A stretch of DNA of 64,000 nucleotides from Frankia sp. RB7 (GCA_030403585.1 JAUEPE010000003.1:248001-312000), one strand, 5' to 3'. Shown: positions 7,401-16,363, counted from the first letter of the stretch. Program-made: numbers and translations. The notes: generated by a model not told the origin, from the letters alone.

Positions 7401-9692
7401 ACGCCGCCTGCGCTGATCCGGCCGAATGCGACGTTGAAGATCCCGGTCAAGCTCGACGGGCTCAATCCGGGCGAGGACGCCAAGGTCGTGATCGCCGCCG
7501 TCGATGTCGGCATTCTCAACCTCACCAATTACAAGCCGCCGGCGCCGGATGATTATTATCTCGGCCAGCGTCGCCTGAGCGCGGAGATCCGCGATATCTA
7601 TGGGCAACTGATTGACGGCATGTCGGGCACGCGCGGCCAGATCAAATCAGGCGGCGACGTCGGCGCGGCTGAGCTCCAGGGCTCGCCGCCCGCGCAGAAG
7701 CCGCTGGCGCTCTATTCGGGCATCGTCACCGTCGGCGCCGACGGCAGCGCGGAAGTCAGTTTCGACATTCCGGAGTTTGCTGGCACCGCGCGCGTGATGG
7801 CGGTGGCGTGGACCGCGACCAAGCTCGGCCGTGCCAACACCGACGTCGTGATCCGCGATCCCGTGGTGCTGACCACGACCCTGCCGCGCTTCCTGCTCAA
7901 TGGCGACCACGGCACGGTCAATCTCGAGATCGACAATGTCGAGGGTCAGGCCGGCGACTACGTCATCAACGTCAAGACTGGCGGACCGGTGAAGATGACC
8001 GGCAATCCCGCGACCACCGTCAAGCTCGCCGCCAAGCAGCGCAATTCGTTCTCGCTGGCGATCGACGCGACTGCGGCGGGGCCGGCGACGCTCGACGTCG
8101 ACATCACGGGCCCGAACGGCTTGGCGCTCGCGCGGCACTATGTGCTCGACGTTAAGGCGGCAACCCAGGTGCTGGCACGGCGCTCGATCCGGACGCTGGC
8201 GAAGGGCGAGAGCCTGACGCTGACCTCGGACATGTTCTCCGACCTCGTGCCGGGCACCGGCAGCGTCTCGGTCTCGGCGAGCCTGTCGACGGCGCTCGAT
8301 GCGGCGACGATCCTCAAGGCGCTCGATCGTTACCCCTATGGCTGCTCGGAGCAGATCACGAGCCGGGCGATGCCGCTGCTCTACGTCAACGATCTCGCGG
8401 CCGGGGCCCATCTCGCCATGGACACCGAGGTCGATAGCCGCATCCGCGACGCCATCGAGCGGCTCCTGGCCCGTCAGGGATCCAATGGCTCGTTCGGCCT
8501 GTGGTCGGCGGGCGGCGACGATGCCTGGCTCGATGCGTACGTCACGGACTTCCTCACCCGCGCCCGTGAAAAGGGCTTTGTGGTGCCGGACGTGCTGTTC
8601 AAGAACGCGCTGGATCGTATCCGCAACTCCGTCGTCAACGGCAACGAGCCGGAGAAGGATGGCGGCCGCGATCTCGCCTACGGCCTCTACGTGCTCGCCC
8701 GCAATGGCGCTGCTCCGATCGGCGATCTCCGTTATCTCGCCGATACCAAGCTGAACAATCTGGCGACACCTATTGCCAAGTCTCAGCTCGCGGCGGCGCT
8801 GGCGCTGGTCGGCGATCGCAACCGCGCGGAGCGGGTCTATGGCGCAGCCCTCGACAGCCTCGCGCCAAAGCCGGTGCTGGAATTCGGCCGCACCGACTAC
8901 GGCTCGCAGCTGCGCGATGCCGCTGCTCTCGTCTCGCTCGCCAGCGAAGGCAACGCGCCGAAGGCGACGCTGACGCAGGCGGTCTTGCGGGTCGAGACTG
9001 CACGCGGGCTCACGCCCTACACCTCCACGCAGGAGAATGCATGGCTGGTGCTGGCGGCCCGCGCACTGGCCAAGGAAAACCTCTCGATGGAGGTCGATGG
9101 GCAACCGGTCAAGACCGCGCTCTATCGCAGCTACAAGGCGGATACGCTGAGCGGCAAGCCGCTGAAGATCACCAACACCGGCGATGCGCCGGTACAGGCG
9201 GTGATCTCGGTGTCGGGCTCGCCGGTGACGCCAGAGCCGGCTGCGTCCAACGGCTTCAAGATCGAGCGCAATTACTTCACGCTCGACGGCAAGCCGGCGG
9301 ATATCAGCAAGGTCAAGCAGAACGATCGCTTCGCGGTGGTGTTGAAGATCACCGAGGCCAAGCCGGAGTACGGCCACATCATGGTGTCCGACTATCTGCC
9401 GGCGGGGCTTGAGATCGACAACCCGAAGCTGGTGTCATCGGGCGATAGCGGCACGCTGGAGTGGATCGAAGACGGCCAGGAGCCTGAAGATACCGAGTTC
9501 CGTGACGACCGCTTCACGGCGGCCGTGGATCGCGCCTCGGACTCCAAGGCGGTCTTCACCGTCGCCTATGTCGTGCGTGTCGTCTCGCCCGGCAAATATG
9601 TGCTGCCGCAGGCCTATGTCGAGGACATGTACAACCCCTCGCGTTACGGCCGCACGGGTACGGGTAGTGTCGAGGTGCGGGCGGCGAAGTGA
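4488..9692 (+). CDS. Bacterial alpha-2-macroglobulin family protein (YfhM-like)
   Basis: A periplasmic protease-trapping protein of 1734 residues, similar in size to other bacterial alpha-2-macroglobulins (about 1650-1900). It starts at 4488 with a cleavable signal peptide (AFGLCAAQAADK); TTCCGGGAG lies just upstream. There is no lipobox, so unlike E. coli YfhM it should be soluble in the periplasm. The central beta-sandwich (MG) modules precede a thioester domain with the intact motif YPYGCSEQ (Cys 1286, Gln 1289), so it should form the covalent trap. The C-terminal part (SDYLPAGLEID) matches the terminal receptor-binding-like domain. The next gene, pbpC, overlaps or abuts it, the classic pairing in which the trap guards a periplasm breached during cell-wall damage. 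That role is known for the family, not shown here. Confidence 0.95.
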   Translation: MIGLVRAVTICATLAFGLCAAQAADKAFKRDDLADSAIKLEAQIKSEAGPVAKTGATLRTDADAAFRRNDYRTGLSVLGQIAAVTPEDAGNWLRLAKVIFQITPKSSSEQTFLLERASTAAYIAYQRAGNPGEEADALAVLGKSLSERKLWRPALDTLRLSLDMREVADVRGNYEKLRDEHGFRLLDYTVDSDSASPRACFQFSEELAKRTDFAPFLALAGQDKPALSAEGKQLCVDGLKHGERYNINLRAGLPSTVKEGLPKSAEFNIYVRDRKPFVRFTSRAYVLPRTGQRGIPVVSVNTPAVTVNVFRIGDRNLINTVVDSDFQKTLSKYQLSDLGDQRGVKVWSGELATAMTLNQDVITAFPVDQALGELQPGVYVMTAAAKGPGSDDDSQLATQWFIVSDLGVAAYSGNDGIHVFINSLASTDPVSKAEVRLVARNNEILATRKTDDAGHVLFEAGLARGEGGLSPAMLTVTSEKADYAFLSLKTSAFDLSDRGVAGRVAPVGADAFVYAERGVYRSSETVYLTALLRDGQGNAVTGGPLTLVIERPDGVEYRRAVLSDQGAGGRSLSVPLNSAVPTGTWRVRAFTDPKGSSVGETTFMVEDYVPDRIEFDLSAKDKLIKANAPVELKADGHFLYGAPASGLQLEGDMLIAPATERPGFAGYQFGVDDEQTTSNERTPLESLPEADANGVATFPVTLEKQPASTRPQEAQIFVRMVETGGRAVERKLVLPVAPATALIGIKPLFGDKNVAEGDKAEFDIVFVSPEGKTLPRDGLRYELLKMESRYQWYRQNNYWEYEPVKSTSRVSDGDVTIAADKPSRVSLNPQPGRYRLDVKSNDADGPVTSVQFDVGWYSDGSADTPDLLETSIDKPQYSSGDIMTVSVNVRSAGKLTVNVLGDRLLTTQTIDVKEGTAQVKLPVGKDWGTGAYVVATLRRPLDAAAQRMPGRAIGLKWFGIDKQTRTLQVKLTPPALIRPNATLKIPVKLDGLNPGEDAKVVIAAVDVGILNLTNYKPPAPDDYYLGQRRLSAEIRDIYGQLIDGMSGTRGQIKSGGDVGAAELQGSPPAQKPLALYSGIVTVGADGSAEVSFDIPEFAGTARVMAVAWTATKLGRANTDVVIRDPVVLTTTLPRFLLNGDHGTVNLEIDNVEGQAGDYVINVKTGGPVKMTGNPATTVKLAAKQRNSFSLAIDATAAGPATLDVDITGPNGLALARHYVLDVKAATQVLARRSIRTLAKGESLTLTSDMFSDLVPGTGSVSVSASLSTALDAATILKALDRYPYGCSEQITSRAMPLLYVNDLAAGAHLAMDTEVDSRIRDAIERLLARQGSNGSFGLWSAGGDDAWLDAYVTDFLTRAREKGFVVPDVLFKNALDRIRNSVVNGNEPEKDGGRDLAYGLYVLARNGAAPIGDLRYLADTKLNNLATPIAKSQLAAALALVGDRNRAERVYGAALDSLAPKPVLEFGRTDYGSQLRDAAALVSLASEGNAPKATLTQAVLRVETARGLTPYTSTQENAWLVLAARALAKENLSMEVDGQPVKTALYRSYKADTLSGKPLKITNTGDAPVQAVISVSGSPVTPEPAASNGFKIERNYFTLDGKPADISKVKQNDRFAVVLKITEAKPEYGHIMVSDYLPAGLEIDNPKLVSSGDSGTLEWIEDGQEPEDTEFRDDRFTAAVDRASDSKAVFTVAYVVRVVSPGKYVLPQAYVEDMYNPSRYGRTGTGSVEVRAAK

Positions 9693-9700
9693 TTGGTGAG

Positions 9701-11809
9701 ATGAACGAGGCAGGCAAGAGCGGCTACGAAGCAGGGCGACGCGGTGTCATGCGTGCCCTCTCTGTCCTCGCGCTCGCGTTCATCCTCGCCATTATCGGTT
9801 TCGTCGGCTGGGTCTATTCCCTCGGTCCGCTGCCGCTCGACGAGGCGCGCCGCGTCTCCACCACCGTCGTCGATCGCAATGGAAAACTGCTGCGCGCCTA
9901 TGCAATGGCGGACGGACGTTGGCGGCTGCCGGTCGATGCCAAGGCCAATGTCGATCCGACCTATCTCAAGCTGCTGTTCGCCTATGAAGACCAGCGCTTC
10001 TACGCTCATGACGGCATCGACCCGCTGGCGCTGGGCCGCGCCGCGGTACAGCTCACCACGCGTGGCCACATCGTGTCCGGCGGCTCGACCATCTCGATGC
10101 AGCTTGCCCGCCTGATGGAGCCGCGGCGACAGCGTTCGCTCTACGCAAAACTGCACCAGATCGTGCGCGCGATCGAGCTGGAACGGAGGCTGAGCAAGGA
10201 CGAGATCCTCGACCTCTATCTCGCGCTCGCGCCGTACGGCGGCAATCTCGAAGGCATCCGCGCCGCCTCCATCGCCTATCTAGGCAAGGAGCCGAAGCGG
10301 CTGTCGCTGGCGGAAGCCGCGTTGCTGGTCGCGCTGCCGCAATCGCCGGAGACGCGCAGGCTCGACCGCTATCCCGAAGCGGCGCGTATCGCCCGCGACC
10401 GCGTGCTCGACCGCATGGTCGAGGAGCATGTAGTCAGCATCGACGACGCCAGGCAGGCCAAGGCCGTGCCCGTGCCGAAGCTGCGCAAGCCGATGCCGAT
10501 TTTGGCGCCGCACGCGTCCGACAGCGCGCTGGCGACGGTCAAGGACGCGCCGGTCATCAAGCTGACGCTGGATTCCAATCTTCAGAAGGTGCTGGAGCCC
10601 TTGGCGCGCGACCGCGCGATTGCGCTGGGGCCGAACATCTCCGTCGGCATCATCGTGGTCGACAATGACAGCGGCGACGTGCTCGCGCGTGTCGGCTCGG
10701 CCGATTATTTCGACGAGAGCCGGGCAGGGCAGGTCGACATGACCCGCGCCATCCGCTCGCCGGGCTCGACGCTGAAGCCCTTCATCTATGGCCTCGCCTT
10801 TGAGGACGGTTTTGTTCATCCCGACAGTCTGATCGACGATCGCCCGGTCCGCTTCGGCTCCTACGCGCCGGAAAATTTCGACATGACATTCCAGGGTACG
10901 GTGCCGGTGAAGAAGGCGCTGCAGCTGTCGCTGAACGTGCCGGCGATCGTGCTGCTCGACCGCGTCGGCGCGAGCCGGCTGGCCTCGCGGCTGCGGCAGG
11001 CCGGCGGCAATCTCATTCTGCCGAAGGACGAGGCACCGGGACTCGCCATGGGCCTCGGCGGCGTCGGCGTGACGCTCCAGGACCTTGCCCAGCTCTATGC
11101 GGGCTTCGCCCGGCTCGGCACCACCAAGCCGCTGCGCGAGATCATGGCCGCGCAGGACGACCGCGAGCCGCTGCGGCTGCTGGACCCCGTCGCGGCCTGG
11201 CAGGTCGGCAATGTGCTGCTGGGAACCCCGCCGCCGGAGAATGCCGCCCACAACCGTATCGCCTTCAAGACCGGCACCTCCTACGGCTATCGCGACGCCT
11301 GGTCGGTCGGCTTCGACGGCCGCATGACCATCGGCGTCTGGGTCGGCCGGCCCGATGGCGCGCCGGTTCCCGGCCTGATCGGCCGCGTCGCCGCGGCGCC
11401 CATCCTGTTCGATGCCTTCGCGCGGACCGGCAAGACATTGACCCCGCTGCCGAAGCCGCCGAAGGGCACCCTGGTCGCCAACAACGCGAAGTTGCCGTTG
11501 CCGCTGAAGCGGTTCCGCCCCGTCGGGGAACTGATCCGGACCGGAGGCGAGCAGGCGCTCCACATCCAGTTCCCGCTCAACGGGTCCCGGATCGACGTGG
11601 ATCGCTCGGGCGGGGCTGAGGCTGCCGCCATGCCCGTCAAGGTCGCCGGCGGGGTGCTGCCGATGACTGTCATGGTCAATGGTACCGCGCTCGGCGAGAT
11701 CGATGGGCGGCGTCAGCGCTTGATCAATCCGCCCGGCCCGGGCTTTGCACGGCTGACCGTGATCGACGCCACTGGCGCCGCGGACACAGTTGTCATTCGA
11801 ATTCAATGA
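9701..11809 (+). CDS. pbpC: Penicillin-binding protein 1C
   Basis: A bifunctional peptidoglycan synthase of 702 residues. After an N-terminal membrane anchor (about residues 17-42, VLALAFILAIIGFVGWVY) comes the GT51 glycosyltransferase domain (FAYEDQRFYAHDGIDPLALG; STISMQLARL) and then a transpeptidase domain with SxxK as STLK at residues 356-359, a SLN motif (LQLSLNVPAIV) and KTGTSYG. A small C-terminal BiPBP_C domain follows (FPLNGSRIDV). The start could be ATG 9701 or an in-frame GTG at 9689 overlapping the preceding stop by three bases. It is translationally linked to the alpha-2-macroglobulin upstream. In vivo activity of PBP1C enzymes is often weak. Confidence 0.93.
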   Translation: MNEAGKSGYEAGRRGVMRALSVLALAFILAIIGFVGWVYSLGPLPLDEARRVSTTVVDRNGKLLRAYAMADGRWRLPVDAKANVDPTYLKLLFAYEDQRFYAHDGIDPLALGRAAVQLTTRGHIVSGGSTISMQLARLMEPRRQRSLYAKLHQIVRAIELERRLSKDEILDLYLALAPYGGNLEGIRAASIAYLGKEPKRLSLAEAALLVALPQSPETRRLDRYPEAARIARDRVLDRMVEEHVVSIDDARQAKAVPVPKLRKPMPILAPHASDSALATVKDAPVIKLTLDSNLQKVLEPLARDRAIALGPNISVGIIVVDNDSGDVLARVGSADYFDESRAGQVDMTRAIRSPGSTLKPFIYGLAFEDGFVHPDSLIDDRPVRFGSYAPENFDMTFQGTVPVKKALQLSLNVPAIVLLDRVGASRLASRLRQAGGNLILPKDEAPGLAMGLGGVGVTLQDLAQLYAGFARLGTTKPLREIMAAQDDREPLRLLDPVAAWQVGNVLLGTPPPENAAHNRIAFKTGTSYGYRDAWSVGFDGRMTIGVWVGRPDGAPVPGLIGRVAAAPILFDAFARTGKTLTPLPKPPKGTLVANNAKLPLPLKRFRPVGELIRTGGEQALHIQFPLNGSRIDVDRSGGAEAAAMPVKVAGGVLPMTVMVNGTALGEIDGRRQRLINPPGPGFARLTVIDATGAADTVVIRIQ

Positions 11810-11860
11810 CTGTGGGCTTAAGCGGTTGTGGCGATGGCGGTTTCAGCGTAAGCGGAACCA

Positions 11861-13603
11861 ATGGCCGAGACCTACCCAACGCCTCGTTTTGGAGCGCCCC
11901 GAGAGCCGAAAACGCCCGTGAATCCGGGCAGCCGGCTCGTGCTGATGCTCGACTTTGTCACCGCCAGCCACGCCCGCGCTGTGGCCTTCCTCGTGTTGTG
12001 CGCGCTGCTGCTGTTCCTGCCCGGCTTCTTCACCATTCCGCCTGTCGACCGCGACGAGGCGCGCTTTGCACAGGCCACCAAGCAGATGGTCGAGAGCGGC
12101 GACTATGTCGACATCCGCTTCCAGGAGGACGTGCGTTACAAGAAACCGGTAGGCATCTACTGGTTGCAATCCGCCGCGGTCGAAGCCGCGACTGCGCTGA
12201 AGCTGCCGAAGGCCGAACTCCGGATCTGGGTCTACCGGCTGCCGTCGCTGTTGGGGGCGATCGGCGCCGTGCTCATGACCTATTGGGCGGCGCTTGGCTT
12301 CGTCACGCGGCGCGCCGCGGTGCTTGCCGGGCTCCTGATGTGCTCCTCCGTGCTGCTCGGCGTCGAGGCGCGGCTCGCCAAGACCGACGCGATGCTGCTG
12401 TTCTGCGTGGTCGCTGCGATGGGCGCGATGGCACGCGCCTATCTGTCCTGGCAGCGCGCCGAGGACGAAACCCATCCGCCCTGGAGCTGGCCCGCGATCT
12501 TCTGGACCGCGCTCGCCGTCGGCATCCTGATCAAGGGCCCGCTGATCCTGATGTTCGCAGGCCTGACGATCGTTGCGCTCGCGATCCAGGATCGCGATTC
12601 CTCCTGGCTGTGGAAGCTGCGGCCGGTCTGGGGCCTGATGTGGATGCTGGTGCTGGTGCTGCCCTGGTTCGTCGCGATCTTCTTGCGCGCGGGCGATGCC
12701 TTCTTCGCCGATTCCGTCGGCGGCGACATGCTGAGCAAGATCGGCGCACAGGAATCCCACGGCGCGCCGCCCGGACTGTACCTGGTGCTGTTCTGGATCA
12801 CCTTCTGGCCGGGCGCGCCGCTCGCGGCGATGGCGGCACCTGCGGTGTGGCGGGCGCGGCGCGAGCCCGGCGCGCAGTTCCTGCTGGCCTGGCTGATCCC
12901 GTCCTGGATCGTGTTCGAGGCGGTGCTGACCAAGCTGCCGCATTACGTGCTGCCGCTCTATCCCGCGATTGCGATCCTCACCGCCGGCGCGCTGGAGCGG
13001 AACGTGCTGTCGCGCTCCTGGCTGGCGCGCGGCTCGGCCTGGTGGTTCGCGATCCCCGCAGGCGGCTCGATCATCGCGGTCGTCGGCGCCGTCATGCTGA
13101 CGCGGCAGCCGGCCTTCGTGGCCTGGCCGTTCATCGCGGCCTCGCTGATCTTTGGCCTGTTCGCCTGGTGGCTCTACGACAACAACCACGCCGAGCGCTC
13201 GGTGCTCAACGCGCTGGTCGCGGCGCTGATGCTGGGCGTGGTGGTCTACGGCATCGTGCTGCCGTCGCTGACGCCGCTGTTTCCGAGCATCGAGGTCGCG
13301 CGCGCGCTGCGCAACGTGACCTGCGTCGGACCGAAGGCGGCGGCGGCCGGCTATCACGAGCCGAGCCTTGTCTTCCTGACGGGCACCCAGACGCTGCTGA
13401 CCGACGGATCGGGAGCCGCCGATTTCCTCAGGCAGGGAAGCTGCCGGTTTGCGCTGATAGAGCAGCGCTCGGAGCGCAGCTTCGTGCAGCGTGCCGAGGC
13501 GATCGGGTTGCGCTACAAGGTCGGCACGCGCATCGACGGCTATAATTTCTCGCAGGGACGCGCGATCTCGATCTCGATCTTCCGCTCGGAAGGCACCGAG
13601 TAA
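11861..13603 (+). CDS. ArnT-like GT39-family glycosyltransferase
   Basis: An inner-membrane polyprenyl-phosphate-sugar-dependent glycosyltransferase of 580 residues. The N-terminal region contains the family signature with adjacent acidic residues in the first periplasmic loop (PPVDRDEARFAQATKQMVES), followed by YKKPVGIYWLQS, and about a dozen hydrophobic helices; the C-terminal 130 residues are a periplasmic soluble domain. ArnT/RgtA-type enzymes transfer a sugar from a lipid carrier to lipid A or core LPS. It is followed within two bases by a PAP2 phosphatase and then by a polyprenyl-phosphate sugar synthase, which supports a lipid A or LPS decoration role. The transferred sugar (mannose, galacturonic acid or other) cannot be read from sequence. 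Confidence 0.88.
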   Translation: MAETYPTPRFGAPREPKTPVNPGSRLVLMLDFVTASHARAVAFLVLCALLLFLPGFFTIPPVDRDEARFAQATKQMVESGDYVDIRFQEDVRYKKPVGIYWLQSAAVEAATALKLPKAELRIWVYRLPSLLGAIGAVLMTYWAALGFVTRRAAVLAGLLMCSSVLLGVEARLAKTDAMLLFCVVAAMGAMARAYLSWQRAEDETHPPWSWPAIFWTALAVGILIKGPLILMFAGLTIVALAIQDRDSSWLWKLRPVWGLMWMLVLVLPWFVAIFLRAGDAFFADSVGGDMLSKIGAQESHGAPPGLYLVLFWITFWPGAPLAAMAAPAVWRARREPGAQFLLAWLIPSWIVFEAVLTKLPHYVLPLYPAIAILTAGALERNVLSRSWLARGSAWWFAIPAGGSIIAVVGAVMLTRQPAFVAWPFIAASLIFGLFAWWLYDNNHAERSVLNALVAALMLGVVVYGIVLPSLTPLFPSIEVARALRNVTCVGPKAAAAGYHEPSLVFLTGTQTLLTDGSGAADFLRQGSCRFALIEQRSERSFVQRAEAIGLRYKVGTRIDGYNFSQGRAISISIFRSEGTE

Positions 13604-13604
13604 G

Positions 13605-14450
13605 ATGTCGGCCTCGACCAACATCGCGCCGCGCGCGGGGTATCCCGTGCAGCTGTTCGGGGTCGCGGGACGCGCGCTGGCACAGCTCGTGCGCACGCCC
13701 TCGCATTCGCGCCGCGACGCGGCTGCGCGAAAACTGGCGCGGCATTCGCTGTGGCTCAGTGCAGCGGGTGCCGCCCTGATTATCGTCCTGATGGTCGCGT
13801 TCGATCGGACTGAGATCCAGCTGATGCCCGTGCGTGGCGCGCCGGCGCTCTGGCCGATCCGCATCCTCACCGATTTCGGCAAGGACGAGAATGTGCTCTC
13901 AGTGCTGGGTGTCGCGCTCATCGTCGTGGCGCTCGTTGCGGCCGCGATGCACGGCACACGCCGCGCGCTGCTGCTCGGCCTCGGCACGCGGCTGCAATAT
14001 CTGTTTCTGTCTGTTGCGCTGTCGGTGTTCGTCACCGAGATCCTGAAATATCTCATTGGCCGCGGGCGTCCGTTCGTCGGCGGCAAGGCCGATCCGTTCA
14101 ACTTCATACCGTTCGAGGGCTCGGGGGCTTATGCCAGCCTGCCGTCGGGGCATGCGGTGACGGCGTTCGCTTTGGCCTTTGCGGTTTCGGCGCTCTGGCC
14201 GCGCCTGCGTGTGTTTATGTTCACTTACGCAATCGTGATCGTGCTGACGCGCCTGGTGCTGCTCGCGCACCATCCGAGTGACGTCACGGCCGGTGCGCTG
14301 GTCGGCATGGTCGGCGCCATGGCCGTCCGCTACTGGTTTGCGGCGCGCCGGCTCGCTTTTGCCATCCGGGCCGACGGCACCATCGTGCCGCTGCCGGGAC
14401 CGCTTCCCGGGCGCCTCAAAAGGGTTGCCCGCGGGGCATCTGCCCCATAA
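13605..14450 (+). CDS. PAP2-family membrane phosphatase
   Basis: A 281-residue membrane phosphatase. The start at 13605 is one base after the previous stop; the longer upstream frame overlaps the preceding gene and lacks coding character. All three PAP2 signatures are visible: KYLIGRGRP (KX6RP), LPSGHAVTA (PSGH) and TRLVLLAHHPSD (SRX5HX3D with Thr for Ser). Six hydrophobic helices are expected and the active site should face the periplasm. The family includes lipid A 1- and 4'-phosphatases (LpxE/LpxF) and undecaprenyl pyrophosphatases. Between an ArnT-like transferase and a polyprenyl-phosphate sugar synthase, lipid A dephosphorylation before sugar addition, or recycling of the lipid carrier, are the best guesses. 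Confidence 0.87.
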   Translation: MSASTNIAPRAGYPVQLFGVAGRALAQLVRTPSHSRRDAAARKLARHSLWLSAAGAALIIVLMVAFDRTEIQLMPVRGAPALWPIRILTDFGKDENVLSVLGVALIVVALVAAAMHGTRRALLLGLGTRLQYLFLSVALSVFVTEILKYLIGRGRPFVGGKADPFNFIPFEGSGAYASLPSGHAVTAFALAFAVSALWPRLRVFMFTYAIVIVLTRLVLLAHHPSDVTAGALVGMVGAMAVRYWFAARRLAFAIRADGTIVPLPGPLPGRLKRVARGASAP

Positions 14451-14518
14451 AAGCGGCTGCTTCCCGGGGCTGCCGGTTCCCCCAGGTTGCAGGCCAATTC
14501 CAACCACGAGCTTCGATT

Positions 14519-15253
14519 TTGTCGTCGTCCCAGCCTTCGGTTTCCATCGTCGTCCCCGTGCGCAACGAAGCCGACAACATTGCGCCCCTGATCGCGGAGA
14601 TCACGGCCGCGCTCGATGGCCGCTGGGCCTATGAGATCATCTATGTCAACGATGGCTCGACCGATGCGACCGGCGAGCGGCTCGCGGCGATCATGGCGCA
14701 GCGGGACAATCTGCGGCAGTTGCGGCATGCCAAATCGGGCGGCCAGTCGGCGGCGGTGCGCAGCGGCGTGCGCGCGGCCCGCGGCGCGATCGTGGCGACG
14801 CTCGATGGCGACGGCCAGAACAATCCTGCCTTCCTGCCGGACCTGATCGCGGCGGTTGAGAAGGGCGCGAACGTCGGGCTCGCCGCGGGACAGCGCGTCG
14901 GGCGCAAGGACACCGGCTTCAAGAAATTCCAGTCGCGGGTGGCCAACAAGGTCCGTAACGCGATCCTGCAGGACGGCACGCGCGACACCGGCTGCGGGCT
15001 GAAGGCGTTCCGGCGCGAGGTCTTCCTGACCATGCCCTATTTCGACGGGCTGCATCGCTTCCTGCCGGCGCTGGTTCGCCGTGAAGGTTTTGACATTGCC
15101 TATGTCGACGTGATCGACCGGCCGCGCCATTCCGGCGTGTCCAATTACGGCTTCTTCGACCGGCTGTGGATCGGGATTATGGATCTCGCCGGTGTGTGGT
15201 GGCTGATCCGCCGCAAGAGGCCGACGCCAGAAGTGACTGAGGTGAAGGCATGA
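14519..15253 (+). CDS. GT2 polyprenyl-phosphate sugar synthase (DPM1/RgtE-like)
   Basis: A 244-residue family-2 glycosyltransferase that would load a sugar onto a polyprenyl phosphate on the cytoplasmic face of the inner membrane. It begins with SVSIVVPVRNEADNI, has YVNDGSTDAT (nucleotide-sugar binding), and the catalytic acidic motif TLDGDGQNNP, followed by the membrane-proximal segment around DTGCGLKAFRR. It starts at a TTG (14519) and overlaps the next gene by four bases (ATGA). In Rhizobium, RgtE makes the polyprenyl-phosphate galacturonate used by Rgt transferases; the same layout here suggests this protein supplies the donor for the ArnT-like enzyme. Which sugar is used is unknown. Confidence 0.88.
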   Translation: MSSSQPSVSIVVPVRNEADNIAPLIAEITAALDGRWAYEIIYVNDGSTDATGERLAAIMAQRDNLRQLRHAKSGGQSAAVRSGVRAARGAIVATLDGDGQNNPAFLPDLIAAVEKGANVGLAAGQRVGRKDTGFKKFQSRVANKVRNAILQDGTRDTGCGLKAFRREVFLTMPYFDGLHRFLPALVRREGFDIAYVDVIDRPRHSGVSNYGFFDRLWIGIMDLAGVWWLIRRKRPTPEVTEVKA

Positions 15254-15585
15254 TCATCCAATATGGCGAGGCGCTGAGCAACTATTTCTACGACGTCTTC
15301 GTAGCCAAGTTCGATTTCTGGCTCGCCTTCGGCCTGGTCGCGCAATTGTTCTTCACCGCGCGCTTCCTGGTGCAGTGGATCGCGAGCGAACGCGCTGGCA
15401 ACAGCGTGGTGCCGATGGCGTTCTGGTTTTGCTCGATGGGCGGCGGACTGATGACGCTGGTCTACGGCGTCGTGAAGCGCGAGCCCGTCATCATCCTCGG
15501 ACAGGCGCTGGCAACGATCATCTATGTCCGCAACATCATGCTGATCATCAAGAACCGCGGCCGGACGAAGACGCTGAATCGCTGA
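15250..15585 (+). CDS. Lipid A biosynthesis N-terminal domain membrane protein (RgtF-like)
   Basis: A 111-residue membrane protein with three hydrophobic helices and the characteristic segment FTARFLVQWIASERAGNSV, which marks the small LpxB_N-type (PF07578) domain, followed by PMAFWFCSMGGG and LVYGVVKREPVIILGQ. It overlaps the GT2 gene by four bases, so the two are translationally coupled. In rhizobia a small protein of this kind (RgtF) is needed together with RgtE for synthesis of the polyprenyl-linked sugar donor. A related domain occurs at the N-terminus of some LpxB proteins. Membership of the family is clear; the exact reaction is inference. Confidence 0.85.
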   Translation: MIIQYGEALSNYFYDVFVAKFDFWLAFGLVAQLFFTARFLVQWIASERAGNSVVPMAFWFCSMGGGLMTLVYGVVKREPVIILGQALATIIYVRNIMLIIKNRGRTKTLNR

Positions 15586-15677
15586 TCCCGGACTAGGCCG
15601 CGAACTCCTCCCAAAACCGTCTTAAATGATCCCAAACGGCTCTTGCTATTTCAAGACCGATTGGTTCATATATCGAC

Positions 15678-16292
15678 ATGCGCCACCAACCCCCTGTGCA
15701 ATTGCCCCGTGGCCGGCCCCGAGGCTTCGACGTCGAGGCCGCGGTCGAGCGTGCGATGGATGTGTTCTGGTCGCACGGCTATCACGGCACGGCGCTGCCG
15801 GATCTGCTGCGGGCAACAAAACTCTCGCGCGGCAGCCTTTACGCCGCCTTCGGCGACAAGCATTCGCTCTTCCTGCGCGCGCTCGATCGCTACATTGCCG
15901 ATGCGCTGACGCGGATGGAGTTCGAGTTCGACCCGCGCAAGGATCCGATTGACGGCCTGCGGACTTACCTTGCCGGTTACGTCGTGCGCACCAGCGGGAC
16001 CAATGGTCGCCGCGGCTGCTTGCTGGTGGCCACGGCCATGGAGCTGGCGGGCCAGGATGCCGAGGTTGGCCGTCGCGTCGCGGGCTTTTTCAAAGCGATG
16101 GAGGGCAGGGTGGCGGACGCACTCTCCCGCGCGAAGGCGGCGGGCCAACTGGCCTATGGTGTCGAGCCTCTGAGCGCGGCTCGAATTCTCGTCTGTTTCG
16201 TCGAGGGACTGCGCGTGACCGGCAAGACGGCGCCGGCCCGGGCCACGACGCAAGCCACCGCCGACGCTCTGCTCGACCGCTTCGTCAGATAG
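15678..16292 (+). CDS. TetR/AcrR family transcriptional regulator
   Basis: A 204-residue repressor-type protein. Residues 10-60 are the TetR helix-turn-helix region: GRPRGFDVEAAVERAMDVF, WSHGYHGTALPDLLRA, then the recognition part SRGSLYAAFGDKHSLF. The C-terminal ligand-binding domain (residues 75-200, GRRGCLLVATAMELA) is of the AcrR/TetR_C type. The downstream gene on the same strand encodes an EamA-type exporter only 71 bases away, so this regulator probably controls that exporter and itself. The ligand is unknown. The upstream 90 bases are AT richer than the surroundings and should carry the promoter. Confidence 0.9.
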   Translation: MRHQPPVQLPRGRPRGFDVEAAVERAMDVFWSHGYHGTALPDLLRATKLSRGSLYAAFGDKHSLFLRALDRYIADALTRMEFEFDPRKDPIDGLRTYLAGYVVRTSGTNGRRGCLLVATAMELAGQDAEVGRRVAGFFKAMEGRVADALSRAKAAGQLAYGVEPLSAARILVCFVEGLRVTGKTAPARATTQATADALLDRFVR

Positions 16293-16363
16293 CAATCCCA
16301 TGGACGTCTCCACTCATGGCCGCGCCAATATCTGGACCGATCGATCCTGAAAGGATCTACGCC

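Noticed and set aside
4443..7607. A 1054-codon open frame on the minus strand
   Set aside because: It lies opposite the alpha-2-macroglobulin gene and its translation is Arg/His/Leu/Asp-biased shadow sequence typical of the antisense of high-GC coding DNA.
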